Shown: positions 1 through 10,745, counted from the first letter of the stretch. The stretch is DNA of 64,000 bases from CAUJIW01 sp963205175 (GCA_041060555.1 JBEUDS010000002.1), one strand, 5' to 3'. Made by a program: numbers and translations. Notes: generated by a model not told the origin, from the letters alone.

Positions 1-462
1 CTTGGTCACCACCGCGTTGGCGCCGATGCGCGCCCGGGTGCCGACGGTGATCGGGCCGAGAATCTGCGCGTTGGCGCCGATGATGGCGCCGTCGCCGATG
101 GTCGGGTGGCGCTTGCCGCCCTTGCCCGAGGAGGGGTCGACGCCGCCCAGCGTGATGCCCTGGTACATGGTGACATCATCGCCGATCTCGGCGGTCTCGC
201 CGATCACCACGCCCATGCCGTGGTCGATGAAGAAGTTGCGGCCGATGCGGGCGCCGGGGTGAATCTCGATGCCGGTGAGGAAGCGGCTGAACTGCGACAC
301 CAGCCGGGCCAGCCAGAACAGGTGCGCTTCAAACAGCCAGTGGGCGACCCGGTGCAGCGCCACCGCGTGGACGCCGGCATAAAGCAGCACTTCCCAGCGG
401 CTGCGCGGGGCCGGATCGCGCGCCTTGATCGAGTCCAGATAGGCCACGAGCGCGTGCATCAT
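1..462 (-). CDS. cysE: Serine O-acetyltransferase, 5' part (runs off left edge)
   Basis: This is the first 154 codons of a serine O-acetyltransferase, which transfers acetyl from acetyl-CoA to L-serine in the first committed step of cysteine synthesis in the cytoplasm. An N-terminal helical region (residues 1-60) is followed by hexapeptide-repeat left-handed beta-helix sequence. The family signature IDHGMGVVIGETAEIGDDV and the following GGKRHPTIG loop are both visible. The start is the first of two adjacent ATGs and has a GGGGAG ribosome site about 6 bases upstream. The 3' end lies outside the window, so total length and the C-terminal tail that binds cysteine synthase cannot be judged. Confidence 0.93.
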   Translation of the reverse strand, partial: MMHALVAYLDSIKARDPAPRSRWEVLLYAGVHAVALHRVAHWLFEAHLFWLARLVSQFSRFLTGIEIHPGARIGRNFFIDHGMGVVIGETAEIGDDVTMYQGITLGGVDPSSGKGGKRHPTIGDGAIIGANAQILGPITVGTRARIGANAVVTK

Positions 463-557
463 GGCAGGCTCCCCACAATCTTCCTTGAGCCTGGCTTATG
501 TCAGAATTGGTGTCGGCCTGCAATCGCCAACAACGCTCCTGAAATGGGACGGATTGT

Positions 558-1838
558 TCATGAATGGCGGACAGTTGGGTCGATGCCGGCGCCCGGATCC
601 GCGCTCGCGTGGCCGGGCCCGAGTTGCTTTTCCCACTTGGCGACCACGGCGGTGGCCACCGAGTTGCCGACGACGTTGGTGGCGGAGCGGCCCATGTCGA
701 GGAACTGGTCCACCGCCAGCACCAGCAGCAGGCCCTCCTCGGGGATATGGAACACCGGCAGGGTGGCGGCGATCACCACCAGCGAGGCGCGCGGCACCCC
801 GGCCATGCCCTTCGACGTCACCATCAGCAGCAGCAGCATGGTGATCTGCTGGCCTAGGCTGAGCTCGATGCCATAGACCTGGGCGATGAACAGCGCCGCG
901 AAGGTGCAGTACATCATCGAGCCATCGAGGTTGAAGGAGTAGCCCAGCGGCAGCACGAAGCTGGAGATGCGCTTCGACACGCCGAAATGCTCCAGCCGTT
1001 CGAGGATGCGCGGGTACGCGGCCTCCGAACTGGCGGTGGAGAAGGCCAGCAGCAGCGGATCGCGCATCGCCCGCACCAGGCCGCGGATGCGGGACCCCAG
1101 CACGACGAAGCCGGCGCCCACCAGCACCAGCCACAGTACCGCCAGCGCCACATAAAAACTGCCGATGAACTTGCCGTAAGTCAGCAGCACACCCAGCCCC
1201 TGGGTGGTGATAGTGGCGGCCACCGCCGCGAACACCGCCAGCGGCGCGAGCTTCATCACGTAGCCGGTGATGGTTAGCATCACTTCCGCCATCTGCTCGG
1301 CGATATGGGCCAGCCCGCGCGCCTTGTCCCCCAGCGCGGCAATGGCGGTGCCGACGAAGATCGAGAACACGACGATCTGCAAAATCTCGTTGTTCGCCAT
1401 CGCCTCGATGAACGATCGCGGGAAGACGTGGGTGATGAACTCACGGAGGTTGAGCGAGGTCGTCTTGATGCCGGCGTCCGCTCCTGCCTCGGGCAGCGGC
1501 AGCGACAGGCCGGCGCCAGGCGAGAACAGATGCACCAGTATGAGCCCGAGTGTCAGCGATACCAGCGAGGCGCCGATGAACCAGGCCATGGTTTTCACGC
1601 CGACCCGGCCGACCGACGCGGAGTCCTCCATGTGGGCGATGCCGACCACCAGCGTCGAGAACACCAGCGGCGCGATGATCATCTTGATCAGCCGCAGGAA
1701 GATGTCGGTGAGGATGGAGAAGTAGCCGGCCAAGGTCTTGGCCTGGTCCGCATCGGCACTGTAGGCATGGCCGATATAACCAACGATGATGCCCAGCAGC
1801 ATGCCGATCACGATGTAGACGGTGAAACGCCGCGACAT
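558..1838 (-). CDS. Dicarboxylate/amino acid:cation symporter (DAACS family)
   Basis: A 426-residue inner-membrane secondary transporter of the DctA/GltP family, which imports C4-dicarboxylates, glutamate or aspartate with Na+ or H+. Eight or so hydrophobic segments are visible, starting right at the N-terminus. The re-entrant loop motif SSEAAYPR and the GYSFNLDGSMMY motif correspond to the substrate and cation site of the family. The ATG at 1838 is preferred over an upstream in-frame ATG at 1907 because the preceding residues are polar and not family-like, and a GGGGGC stretch lies just upstream. The exact substrate cannot be told; the aromatic loop context is closer to glutamate/dicarboxylate carriers than to serine/threonine carriers. 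Confidence 0.9.
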   Translation of the reverse strand: MSRRFTVYIVIGMLLGIIVGYIGHAYSADADQAKTLAGYFSILTDIFLRLIKMIIAPLVFSTLVVGIAHMEDSASVGRVGVKTMAWFIGASLVSLTLGLILVHLFSPGAGLSLPLPEAGADAGIKTTSLNLREFITHVFPRSFIEAMANNEILQIVVFSIFVGTAIAALGDKARGLAHIAEQMAEVMLTITGYVMKLAPLAVFAAVAATITTQGLGVLLTYGKFIGSFYVALAVLWLVLVGAGFVVLGSRIRGLVRAMRDPLLLAFSTASSEAAYPRILERLEHFGVSKRISSFVLPLGYSFNLDGSMMYCTFAALFIAQVYGIELSLGQQITMLLLLMVTSKGMAGVPRASLVVIAATLPVFHIPEEGLLLVLAVDQFLDMGRSATNVVGNSVATAVVAKWEKQLGPGHASADPGAGIDPTVRHS

Positions 1839-2135
1839 GTCGCTGCCCCCCTGGCGTGTTGTAAGACTGTCCGCACCACGGATAGGCGGCGCCCGGAGCG
1901 AGTGCAAGTCCGGTCCCGTCGTGGCTGGTCGTTCCGGCTCCCGCCGCGGTCGCCGGGTTTCGCGCGCGCGGCGGCCTGTGTCTGGTGCCGGGATGGCCCG
2001 GAGGTTTGCCGGCTTCCAAGCTTAGCTTGTCGATGCGTCAGCAAATCTGTGTTGCGCCGCGAGAGGGGCAGCCGTTAGGGTCGCGCCGTTCAGACGCCGC
2101 CCTGATCTGGGTATCAACTGGGGAATCCTTACCGC

Positions 2136-2888
2136 GTGCCGGATCTGTTTGCCGCCGATACCCTGATCTTTGTCGCGATCGGCTTTGTCGCGCAGCTGTT
2201 CGACGGCGCGCTGGGCATGGGCTTCGGTGTCATCAGTTATACCGTGCTCACCGGCATGGGCGTGCCGCATGCGGTGGTGTCGGCCAGTGTCAATGGCGCC
2301 AAGATATTTACCGGCTCGGCGTCCGGGCTGGCCCACATCAGCCACAAGAACATCGACTGGAAGCTCTTCGGTCTGCTCGCTGTCTGCGGTTCGGTGGGGG
2401 GCGTTGTCGGGGTGCTGGTGCTGACACGGATGCCCTCCGACATCCTCAAGCCGGTGATTGCCGTTTATCTGATCGGGGTCGGCGTCTATATCGTCTGGCG
2501 GGCCTTCCGGCACATCCAGGTGCATGTCGGCCACAAGCGTACCGCCATGGTCGGCACCGCCGGCGGCTTCCTGGAAGCCACCGCCGGCGTGTGGGGGCCG
2601 CTGGTCACCAGCAACCTGATCGCGCTGGGCGCCAACCCGCGTTATGCTGTGGGGTCGGGCAATCTGGCCGAGACGGTGGTAGCGCTTGTCGTATCGCTGA
2701 TGCTGGCGCACCACATCGGGCTGGAAAACTTCTCCAAGGCGGTGCTCGGGCTGCTGATCGGCGCCATCATCGCGGCGCCGTTCGCCGCCCGCTTCGCCCG
2801 CCAGCTGCCGGCCAAGACGTTGATGGTCGGTGTCGGCCTGCTGGTCATTGTCACCAGCGTCTACCGGCTGGCCCAGACGCTGCTTTAG
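2136..2888 (+). CDS. TSUP family permease (TauE/SafE-type sulfite/anion exporter)
   Basis: A 250-residue hydrophobic protein with the two-fold repeated organisation of the TauE/SafE (TSUP) family. The first half begins with the typical helix ending FDGALGMGFGVIS, and the second half repeats it around GTAGGFLEATAGVWGPLV. Members move sulfite, sulfoacetate or other organosulfur anions across the inner membrane. The start is GTG with a GGGGA site about 11 bases upstream. It is transcribed alone and the flanking genes do not identify its substrate. A cysE gene nearby is only a loose sulfur connection. Confidence 0.85.
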   Translation: MPDLFAADTLIFVAIGFVAQLFDGALGMGFGVISYTVLTGMGVPHAVVSASVNGAKIFTGSASGLAHISHKNIDWKLFGLLAVCGSVGGVVGVLVLTRMPSDILKPVIAVYLIGVGVYIVWRAFRHIQVHVGHKRTAMVGTAGGFLEATAGVWGPLVTSNLIALGANPRYAVGSGNLAETVVALVVSLMLAHHIGLENFSKAVLGLLIGAIIAAPFAARFARQLPAKTLMVGVGLLVIVTSVYRLAQTLL

Positions 2889-3111
2889 GCCCGGCCCTGC
2901 CTCCCGGCGGCGCCCAGCCGGGTTTAGGTCCCACGGGGATCGCTGCTCATCGCCGCAACCTCTACGTCCGAAACGTGCCGCAGGAGCGCGGCGGTACGGG
3001 TGCGCATTGGTCAGGTCAAGCTTTCGTCAGGCCCGGCAGGCCGACGTCAGGCCGGGCAGGCGGGATCAGGGCGCGCGCCGGCGCGTCCTTCAGGCTGGAC
3101 TTATCGTAAAA

Positions 3112-3149
3112 TATGCATATAATGCAGAAATAAATCGAAAGTATCGATC
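3112..3149 (+). promoter_or_regulatory. AT-rich promoter/operator region of oxyR
   Basis: A markedly AT-rich stretch ends directly before the oxyR start, in otherwise GC-rich DNA. It includes TATGCATATAATGC, which contains a TATAAT-like -10, and ends in an imperfect inverted repeat around ATCGAAAGTATCGAT. LysR-type regulators commonly bind next to their own promoters, so autoregulation is plausible. No exact OxyR consensus was matched. Confidence 0.4.
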
Positions 3150-4091
3150 ATGATCCTGCCGACCATCAAGCAGCTGCAATATCTCACCGCCCTGTTCGAG
3201 CATGGCCATTTCGGCAAGGCGGCGGAGGCCTGCTTCGTCACCCAGTCCACCCTGTCGGCCGGCCTGCGCGAGCTGGAAACGGCGCTGGACGCCGCCCTGG
3301 TCGAGCGCACCAAGCGGGTGGTGCGGTTCACGCCGCTGGGCGAGAAGATCGCCCGCAAGGCCTACTTGGTTCTTCGAGAGGCGACGGAAATTGCCCATCT
3401 GGCACGTGCTGCCGGCAAGCCGCTGGCCGGGGAGCTGCGGCTGGGGGTGATCCCCACCATCGCGCCGTTCTTTCTGCCCAAGGTGCTGCCGGGCCTGCGC
3501 GCCGCCTATCCCGAGCTGAAGCTCTACCTGCGCGAGGAGATGAGCCACGTCGCCTGCGACGCGCTGGCGCGCGGGCATGTCGACTGCGTGCTGCTGGCGC
3601 TGCCCTATCCGTGCGGCGACGTCGAGGTGGCGGAGCTGTTCGACGACACGCTGGTCGCCGCCTTCCACAGGCAGGACCTGCCGGCGACCACCAGCGCCGT
3701 GCTGCCCTCGACGCTGGACAACGAGCATCTGCTGCTGCTGGAGGACGGCCACTGCCTGCGCGACCATTCGCTGGCGGCCTGCGAACGGCCGGACCTGCGC
3801 GGCGACCGCGCCATCCTCGGCACCTCGCTGCACACGCTGGTGCAGATGGTGGACAACCGGCTGGGCCTCACCCTGCTGCCGCAGATGGCGATCGATGCCG
3901 GCATCCTGGAGGGCACCGACGTGGTCACCCGGCCGCTGGCGTCGGACCACACCACCCGGCGCATCGCGCTGGTGTGGCGCCGGCGCAGCCCGCGCGACGA
4001 GGAGTTCCGTCTGCTCGCCGGCTTCCTGCGCGCGGCCCACGATGAGCTGCGGACCGACGCCGTCGCACCGGCGACGCTCGCAGCGGTGTGA
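3150..4091 (+). CDS. oxyR: Hydrogen-peroxide sensing LysR-family regulator OxyR
   Basis: A 313-residue LysR-type activator with an N-terminal winged helix-turn-helix (residues 5-65, FGKAAEACFVTQSTLSAGLR) and a C-terminal substrate-binding-like domain. The stretch LEDGHCLRDHSLAAC carries two cysteines, C202 and C211, nine residues apart. They match the redox pair C199/C208 of enteric OxyR, so peroxide sensing by a reversible disulfide is expected. The neighbours are not catalase or peroxiredoxin genes, so its targets probably lie elsewhere. Extra cysteines at about 136, 146 and 155 are present. Confidence 0.93.
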   Translation: MILPTIKQLQYLTALFEHGHFGKAAEACFVTQSTLSAGLRELETALDAALVERTKRVVRFTPLGEKIARKAYLVLREATEIAHLARAAGKPLAGELRLGVIPTIAPFFLPKVLPGLRAAYPELKLYLREEMSHVACDALARGHVDCVLLALPYPCGDVEVAELFDDTLVAAFHRQDLPATTSAVLPSTLDNEHLLLLEDGHCLRDHSLAACERPDLRGDRAILGTSLHTLVQMVDNRLGLTLLPQMAIDAGILEGTDVVTRPLASDHTTRRIALVWRRRSPRDEEFRLLAGFLRAAHDELRTDAVAPATLAAV

Positions 4092-4390
4092 CGTCGGACA
4101 CGATCACTCCCGGCACATGGGCACTCGGCCATTGGTTGTCGCGCCCCGTCAATCTTGAACGGTAAGCGGTGGCGGCCTGATTCCGCGAGACCCGGCGTCG
4201 CCACACCGGCGGCCGGCCGGTGGCCGTGGTGGGGGCGGACCGACCCCGGCATCCGACAGGCGGCCAATCCACATCCGGCGACGCAGCCGCCGCAGGGTGT
4301 CGGGTTAGCCCTTGGGAGCCTCTTGCAGAACGGGTCGCCAGGCAAAAACAGGAGGCATTCCACGACGGTGCGCCAGCAGGGAGGGATGCC
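4092..4390. other. Intergenic region, no gene seen
   Basis: Roughly 300 bases between oxyR and the monooxygenase gene. The downstream reading frame stays open through part of this region, but its codons give proline- and arginine-rich sequence unlike the enzyme family. A GGGAGG ribosome site marks the true start at 4391. No convincing promoter or terminator was identified. Confidence 0.5.
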
Positions 4391-5542
4391 ATGGCGGGGA
4401 AAGACGAGGAACTGATCGCGCGCGCCAGGGCGCTGGCCCCGGGGATCAAGGCGCGGGCGGCACAAGCCGAGCAGTTGCGCCGGCCGCATGACGACAGCAT
4501 CCGCGAGCTGATCGACGCCGGCATCATCCAGATGCTGGTGCCGCGCCGCTGGGGCGGGGCGGAGGCCGACCTCGCCACCATGGTCGAGGTGGTGGAAATC
4601 ATCAGCGGCGCCTGCATGTCCACCGGCTGGATCGCGTCCTTCTACATCAACCACAACCTCTACATCACCAAGATGAACGAGCGGGTGCAGGAAGAAGTGT
4701 TCGGCCCGCGCGGCTTCGCGTTGCTGCCGGCGGCCAACGCCGCGACGATGAAAGCCAAACGGGTCGACGGTGGCTGGCTGGTCAGTGGTCGCGCGCCGTG
4801 GGGCAGCGGCATCATGCACGCCGACTGGGTGTTGGTGAGCGGGATCGACGAGGCCGCCTCGCGGCTGTTCCTGCTGCCGGCGGCCGACGCCAAGGTCGCC
4901 GACGTCTGGCACTTCGCCGGCATGGCCGCCACGGGCAGTAACGACATCGTGCTCGAAGAGGTGTTCGTGCCCGAGCACCGCGCCATCGAACACGCCGAGT
5001 TCGGCCAGGGGCCGACGGAAGCCTCGCTGCGTTATGACAATCCGCTCTATTCCATTCCAATGCTGCCGATCGCCTACAACACCATCTCCGGGGTGCTGTC
5101 AGGCGGTCTGCGCGGGGCGTACGAGGAGTTCGAGGCCACTGTCACGCGGCGGGTGCGCAATTTCAGCGGCGCGGTGGTCAAGGACCAGCAGCATTTCCAC
5201 ATCATGCTGGGCGAGGCCCGCATCGCCACCCAGATGGCGTCCGACCTGGCGCGGCTGACGGTTGCCCGCACCACGGCCCTGGCGCGCAAGGAGCCCTTCA
5301 CGCTGGAGCAGCGGCTCGACCTGAAGGCCAAGGTGGCGTTCCTGTCGCGGCTGTGCCTCGACAGTGTCAACCAGATGATGTCGCGTGCCGGCTCGTCGAG
5401 TTTCCATCACGATCGGCCGATCCAGCGTTACTGGCGCGACCTCAACACCTTGTGCACCCACGCCTTCTGGGATTGGGACGCGACGCGCGAACTGGTGGGG
5501 CGCCACCAGCTCGGGCTGGAACCCAACCATCCGCTGGCCTGA
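4391..5542 (+). CDS. Flavin-dependent monooxygenase of the acyl-CoA dehydrogenase fold (HsaA/IifC-like)
   Basis: A 383-residue protein with the acyl-CoA dehydrogenase N-terminal and middle domains. Its C-terminal domain is of the HpaB/HsaA type (Acyl-CoA_dh_2), as in flavin-dependent hydroxylases of phenols, secosteroids and indole. Family-like features are PRRWGGAEADLATMVEVVE near residues 50-70 and the C-terminal DRPIQRYWRDLNTLCTHAFW. Such enzymes use reduced flavin from a partner reductase to hydroxylate an aromatic ring. The catalytic Glu of true acyl-CoA dehydrogenases is not recognisable. No reductase gene adjoins it and the substrate is unknown. The ATG at 4391 has an excellent GGGAGG site. 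Confidence 0.8.
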   Translation: MAGKDEELIARARALAPGIKARAAQAEQLRRPHDDSIRELIDAGIIQMLVPRRWGGAEADLATMVEVVEIISGACMSTGWIASFYINHNLYITKMNERVQEEVFGPRGFALLPAANAATMKAKRVDGGWLVSGRAPWGSGIMHADWVLVSGIDEAASRLFLLPAADAKVADVWHFAGMAATGSNDIVLEEVFVPEHRAIEHAEFGQGPTEASLRYDNPLYSIPMLPIAYNTISGVLSGGLRGAYEEFEATVTRRVRNFSGAVVKDQQHFHIMLGEARIATQMASDLARLTVARTTALARKEPFTLEQRLDLKAKVAFLSRLCLDSVNQMMSRAGSSSFHHDRPIQRYWRDLNTLCTHAFWDWDATRELVGRHQLGLEPNHPLA

Positions 5543-5581
5543 GGGGGGTGCTACACTCGCTCGACGGCGAACGCGACGGCA

Positions 5582-7162
<1,581 letters not shown>

Positions 7163-7407
7163 CGGGCGGGGCCTGTCGTCCTGTTCGTTAACGGTTCGCG
7201 GGTGCACAAACATCCCGCCGCCCGGCGCTTATAGAGGCTCGACGCGCCGACGCCACCGGCAATTCGCTGGCCGTCGCTCGGCAGGGGGGAAGCCCGACGC
7301 CGGCGGGGGGGGCTGAATTGCGGACTGGCGCACCGCATGGGGCTGGACTATTCTGAGTGGTAATCAAAATAGACCTGTACTGAACCAGACAAGCGGGGGA
7401 GTGGACC

Positions 7408-8868
7408 ATGGCAACGAAGGTGAACGATTTGTCTGCGGTGGAGGCGCGGGAGGCCATGCTGCGGGTGCTGGAGCGGCAGAAGGCGGCGCACCTGAAAGAC
7501 AGCCCGGTGCCGGCGGCGATCCGCAAGGACCGGCTGCGCCGCGCCATCGACCTGCTGGTGGACCATGAGAAGCGGCTGGTTGACGCCATGGCGGCGGATT
7601 TCGGCCACCGCCCGACGCCGATGTCGCGTCTGACCGACATCGCCGGTTCCATCGGCCCGCTCAAGCAGGCGCTCAAGCATCTTGACCGCTGGATGCGCCC
7701 CGACAAGCGCCGGCCCAACTTCCCGTTCAACCTGCTCGGCGCCAAGGCGTGGGTGGAGTATCAGCCGCTGGGGGTGGTCGGCATCATCAGTCCGTGGAAC
7801 TTCCCGGTACAGCTGACCTTCGGGCCGCTGGCCGGCGTGTTCGCTGCCGGCAATCGGGCGATGATCAAGCCGTCGGAGTACACGCCGATCACCTCCGAGT
7901 TGATGAAGGAGCTGTTCGCTTCCGTCTACGACGAGACCGAGGTGGCGACCTTCACCGGCGGCCCGGAGGTCGGTCAGGCCTTCTCCGGCCTGCCGTTCGA
8001 CCATCTGCTGTTCACCGGCGCCACCTCGGTGGGCCGCCATGTGATGCGCGCGGCGGCCGACAACCTGGTGCCGGTGACGCTGGAGCTGGGCGGCAAGTCG
8101 CCGGTGATCGTCAGTCGGTCGGCCGACATCGCCCGGACCGCCGAGCGGGTGGTGGTGGGCAAGATGCTCAACGCCGGGCAGATCTGCCTGGCGCCGGACT
8201 ATATGCTGGTGCCCGAGGAGAAGGCCGACGCGCTGACCGATGCCCTGGCGCAGAGCGCGGCGAAATTCTACCCGACGCTGGTCGGCAATCCGGATTACAC
8301 CTCGGTCGTCAACCCGCGCCACCGCGAGCGCATCGAATCCTACGTGACGGACGCCACCGCCAAGGGCGCGCGGGCGATCACGGTCAATCCGGCGGGCGAG
8401 GACTTCAGCCAGCAGCAGGGCACCAACAAGCTGCCGCTGACCATCCTGCGCGACGTTCATGACCAGATGAAGGTGATGCAGGACGAGATTTTCGGCCCGG
8501 TGCTGCCGGTGATGACCTACCGGCAGGTTGACGAGGCCATCGACTACGTCAATGCCCATCCGCGTCCGCTGGGTCTCTACTATTTCGGTACCGACGCCGC
8601 CGAGCAGCGCCGGGTGCTCGATCGCACGACCTCGGGTGGCGTCACCGTCAATGACGTGGTGTTCCACGTCAGCCAGGAAGACCTGCCGTTCGGCGGCGTC
8701 GGTCCCGCCGGCATGGGCGCCTATCACGGCTTCGATGGCTTCAAGACGTTCAGCCACGCCAAGGCGGTGTTCCGCCAGACCGGGGTCGACGTCGCCAAGC
8801 TCGGTGGCGTCAAGCCGCCCTACGGTCCGGCGCTGGACAAGACGCTGGCGCGGGAAATCCGCAAGTAA
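7408..8868 (+). CDS. calB: Coniferyl-aldehyde dehydrogenase-type NAD(P)-dependent aldehyde dehydrogenase
   Basis: A 486-residue aldehyde dehydrogenase most like the coniferyl aldehyde dehydrogenase group, which oxidises aromatic or aliphatic aldehydes to acids. Visible motifs are the cofactor segment PWNFPVQLTFGPLAGVFAAGN, the glutamate loop LELGGKSPVIV and the catalytic cysteine in NAGQICLAPDY. A C-terminal segment FGGVGPAGMGAYHGFDGFKT completes the family pattern. It is divergent from the ABC-F gene across a 245-base gap. Related enzymes in alphaproteobacteria also serve long-chain aldehydes, so the exact substrate is uncertain and the symbol is tentative. Confidence 0.82.
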   Translation: MATKVNDLSAVEAREAMLRVLERQKAAHLKDSPVPAAIRKDRLRRAIDLLVDHEKRLVDAMAADFGHRPTPMSRLTDIAGSIGPLKQALKHLDRWMRPDKRRPNFPFNLLGAKAWVEYQPLGVVGIISPWNFPVQLTFGPLAGVFAAGNRAMIKPSEYTPITSELMKELFASVYDETEVATFTGGPEVGQAFSGLPFDHLLFTGATSVGRHVMRAAADNLVPVTLELGGKSPVIVSRSADIARTAERVVVGKMLNAGQICLAPDYMLVPEEKADALTDALAQSAAKFYPTLVGNPDYTSVVNPRHRERIESYVTDATAKGARAITVNPAGEDFSQQQGTNKLPLTILRDVHDQMKVMQDEIFGPVLPVMTYRQVDEAIDYVNAHPRPLGLYYFGTDAAEQRRVLDRTTSGGVTVNDVVFHVSQEDLPFGGVGPAGMGAYHGFDGFKTFSHAKAVFRQTGVDVAKLGGVKPPYGPALDKTLAREIRK

Positions 8869-9001
8869 CGACGGCGGCCTGATCCCGGCGTCAGCCGGGG
8901 CCGGGCCTCTGATCGTGACGCCAGGGTGAAATATCGCTGCGCAGGCGCATCGATACGCCGCAATCGGCTCGAAATCTCTAACCTCAGCGACCGCAACCGT
9001 T

Positions 9002-9076
9002 GATTAACTCGACGGCCCCTGCCGTCGATTAACTTGACGGCCCCTGCCGTCGATTAACTTGACGGCCCCTGCCGTC
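9002..9076. repeat. Three tandem 25-bp repeats, each with a hairpin
   Basis: Three head-to-tail copies at 9002-9026, 9027-9051 and 9052-9076. They are identical except for one C/T difference in the first copy. Each contains the inverted repeat GACGGC-ccct-GCCGTC, able to fold as a 6-bp stem with a 4-base loop. The array ends 15 bases before the hisN start and therefore lies in its leader. Confidence 0.9.
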
Positions 9077-9091
9077 GATGGGAGAGAGCGC

Positions 9092-9904
9092 GTGTCCATT
9101 GCAGCGAGAGCCTTCGTGTCCGATCCCATGGTCCTGATCCCGCAGGACATCATCGATTTCGCCGTCAGCCTGGCCGACGCCGCGCGCCCGGTCACCCGCC
9201 GCTACTACCGGTCGCCAGTGGAGGTCGACACCAAGGCCGACGCGACGCCGGTCACCATCGCCGACCGTGAGGCGGAAGCCGCCATGCGGGCGCTGATCAA
9301 CCGCGAGCGCCCCGGCGATGGCATCATCGGCGAGGAACATGGCCGCGAACGGGAAGGCGCCGACTGGGTGTGGGTGCTGGACCCCATTGACGGTACCAAG
9401 TCGTTCATCGCCGGCCGGCCGATCTTCGGCACCCTGATCGCGCTGCTGTGGGAGGGGATGCCGGTGGTCGGCATCATCGATCAGCCGATCACCGGCGACC
9501 GCTGGATCGGCGTCAAGGGCCAGATGACATGGTTCAACAACGCGCCGGCGCGCACCCGCGCCTGCCCGGCGCTCAGCCAGGCGCTGCTGGCCACCACCAG
9601 CCCGGAGATGTTCTCGGAACAGGAGCGCCGGGTGTTCGAGGCGTTCCGTGATGGCGCCCGCACCACGCTCTATGGCGGCGACTGCATCAACTATGGCCTG
9701 CTGGCGTCGGGCTTTCTCGATCTGGTGATCGAGGCGGATCTCAAGCTTTACGACTATGCCGCACTGGTGCCAGTGGTGCAGGGCGCCGGCGGCATCATCA
9801 CCGACTGGTCGGGCAAACCGCTGGGGCATGACAGCGATGGCCGGGTGCTGGCCTGCGGTGACCCCCGGCTGCTGGACGCCATTCTGGGCGCGACAGCCGG
9901 CTGA
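9092..9904 (+). CDS. hisN: Inositol-monophosphatase family histidinol-phosphatase
   Basis: A 270-residue Mg2+-dependent phosphatase of the inositol monophosphatase superfamily. It is closest to HisN-type histidinol-phosphatases, which dephosphorylate L-histidinol phosphate in histidine synthesis. Metal-binding motifs are visible as GEEHGRE near residue 80, WVLDPIDGTKSF near 95-106 and EADLKLYDYAALVPVV near 220. The GTG at 9092 is chosen because GGGAGAG lies about 5 bases upstream. A TTG at 9059 inside the repeat array and an ATG at 9128 are alternatives. No other his genes are nearby, which is common for this gene. Inositol phosphatase activity cannot be excluded. Confidence 0.83.
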   Translation: MSIAARAFVSDPMVLIPQDIIDFAVSLADAARPVTRRYYRSPVEVDTKADATPVTIADREAEAAMRALINRERPGDGIIGEEHGREREGADWVWVLDPIDGTKSFIAGRPIFGTLIALLWEGMPVVGIIDQPITGDRWIGVKGQMTWFNNAPARTRACPALSQALLATTSPEMFSEQERRVFEAFRDGARTTLYGGDCINYGLLASGFLDLVIEADLKLYDYAALVPVVQGAGGIITDWSGKPLGHDSDGRVLACGDPRLLDAILGATAG

Positions 9905-9924
9905 ACCGCGCGTACTGTGCAGGC

Positions 9925-10332
9925 ATGGCCGCACGGTTGACCCACATCGCCCTGCATGTCCGCGATCTCGACGCCAGCATCGCATTCTACCGCGACTGGT
10001 GCGGGATGCACCTGGCGCACGACCGCATTGATGCCGGTACCGGGCACCGGGTGGTGTGGCTGGCGCAGCCGGGGCAGGATAGTCGTTTCGTTATCGTGCT
10101 GATTCCCGGCGGCCACGTCGACCGTCAGGCGGCTGGTGATTTCAGCCATCTGGGCATCGCGCTGGACAGCCGGGACGCGGTCGAGGCCACGGCCGGGCGC
10201 GCCGCCGCCGCCGGCCTGCTGGCCTGGCCGGTGACCGATAATCCACCGCCCGTGGGGACCTATTGTGGTGTATGCGACCCTGATGGCCGGGTGGTCGAGT
10301 TCAGCTTCGGACAGCCGCTCGGCCAGGACTGA
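9925..10332 (+). CDS. VOC/glyoxalase superfamily protein
   Basis: A 135-residue protein of the vicinal oxygen chelate fold, with the paired beta-alpha-beta-beta-beta modules of glyoxalase I-like and dioxygenase-like proteins. It opens with LTHIALHVRDLDASIAFYRDWCGM and closes with YCGVCDPDGRVVEFSFGQPLG, both typical. Candidate metal ligands are H11 near the N-terminus, H71 in the middle (FSHLGIALD) and E126 in the closing segment. It starts 20 bases after hisN and may be cotranscribed with it. The substrate is unknown. Confidence 0.8.
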   Translation: MAARLTHIALHVRDLDASIAFYRDWCGMHLAHDRIDAGTGHRVVWLAQPGQDSRFVIVLIPGGHVDRQAAGDFSHLGIALDSRDAVEATAGRAAAAGLLAWPVTDNPPPVGTYCGVCDPDGRVVEFSFGQPLGQD

Positions 10333-10365
10333 CGGGCGGTCCGGTCGCGAACAGGCGCGGGTTGC

Positions 10366-10394
10366 TTGCAAAATGGTCCCGCCTGAGGTTATGG
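10366..10394 (+). promoter_or_regulatory. Putative sigma-70 promoter for cspA-infA
   Basis: TTGCAA (10366-10371) and TTATGG (10389-10394) are separated by 17 bases. Initiation near 10401 would leave an untranslated leader of about 135 bases before cspA. Long leaders of this kind are typical of cold-shock genes, where they act as temperature-sensitive RNA structures. Confidence 0.45.
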
Positions 10395-10535
10395 TGCGCG
10401 CGCATTTGGCCGGACGATTGGGCCGCAAGGCCGGGCCTAGCCCGGGGCGATCGGATTATCTCACCAAATCTTGCGTCGTGCGAGGTGGCATCGTGCTGCC
10501 CCGCGCATCGTTTTCTCTCTACGAAAGATAGTCCC

Positions 10536-10745
10536 ATGCAGACTGGCACCGTGAAATGGTACAATGGTCAAAAAGGTTACGGCTTCATTCAGCCGGATGA
10601 TGGCGGCAAGGACGTGTTCGTCCACGCCACGGCGCTGGAGCGCGCTGGCATGCGTTCGCTGAACGAAGGCGACAAGATCGGCTTCGAACTGCAGACCGAT
10701 CAGCGTTCCAACAAGGTCTCGGCTGTCAACTTGCAGACCGTCTGA
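10536..10745 (+). CDS. cspA: Cold-shock protein, CspA family
   Basis: A 69-residue single cold-shock domain protein, an RNA chaperone that binds single-stranded nucleic acid. RNP1 (KGYGFIQP) and RNP2 (DVFVHATAL) are intact, and the length matches the family. The start ATG lies in a TACGAAAGATAGTCCC context with only a weak ribosome site, consistent with regulation through the leader. It is followed after 65 bases by infA in the same direction, so the two may form a small operon linking cold adaptation with translation initiation. Confidence 0.93.
   Translation: MQTGTVKWYNGQKGYGFIQPDDGGKDVFVHATALERAGMRSLNEGDKIGFELQTDQRSNKVSAVNLQTV

Noticed and set aside
4220..4390. N-terminal extension of the flavin monooxygenase
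   Set aside because: The frame is open but the sequence is not family-like, and a strong ribosome site marks ATG 4391.
9002..9076. Possible CRISPR or origin iterons
   Set aside because: Copies are contiguous, only three, with hairpins in each, and there is no replication gene nearby.
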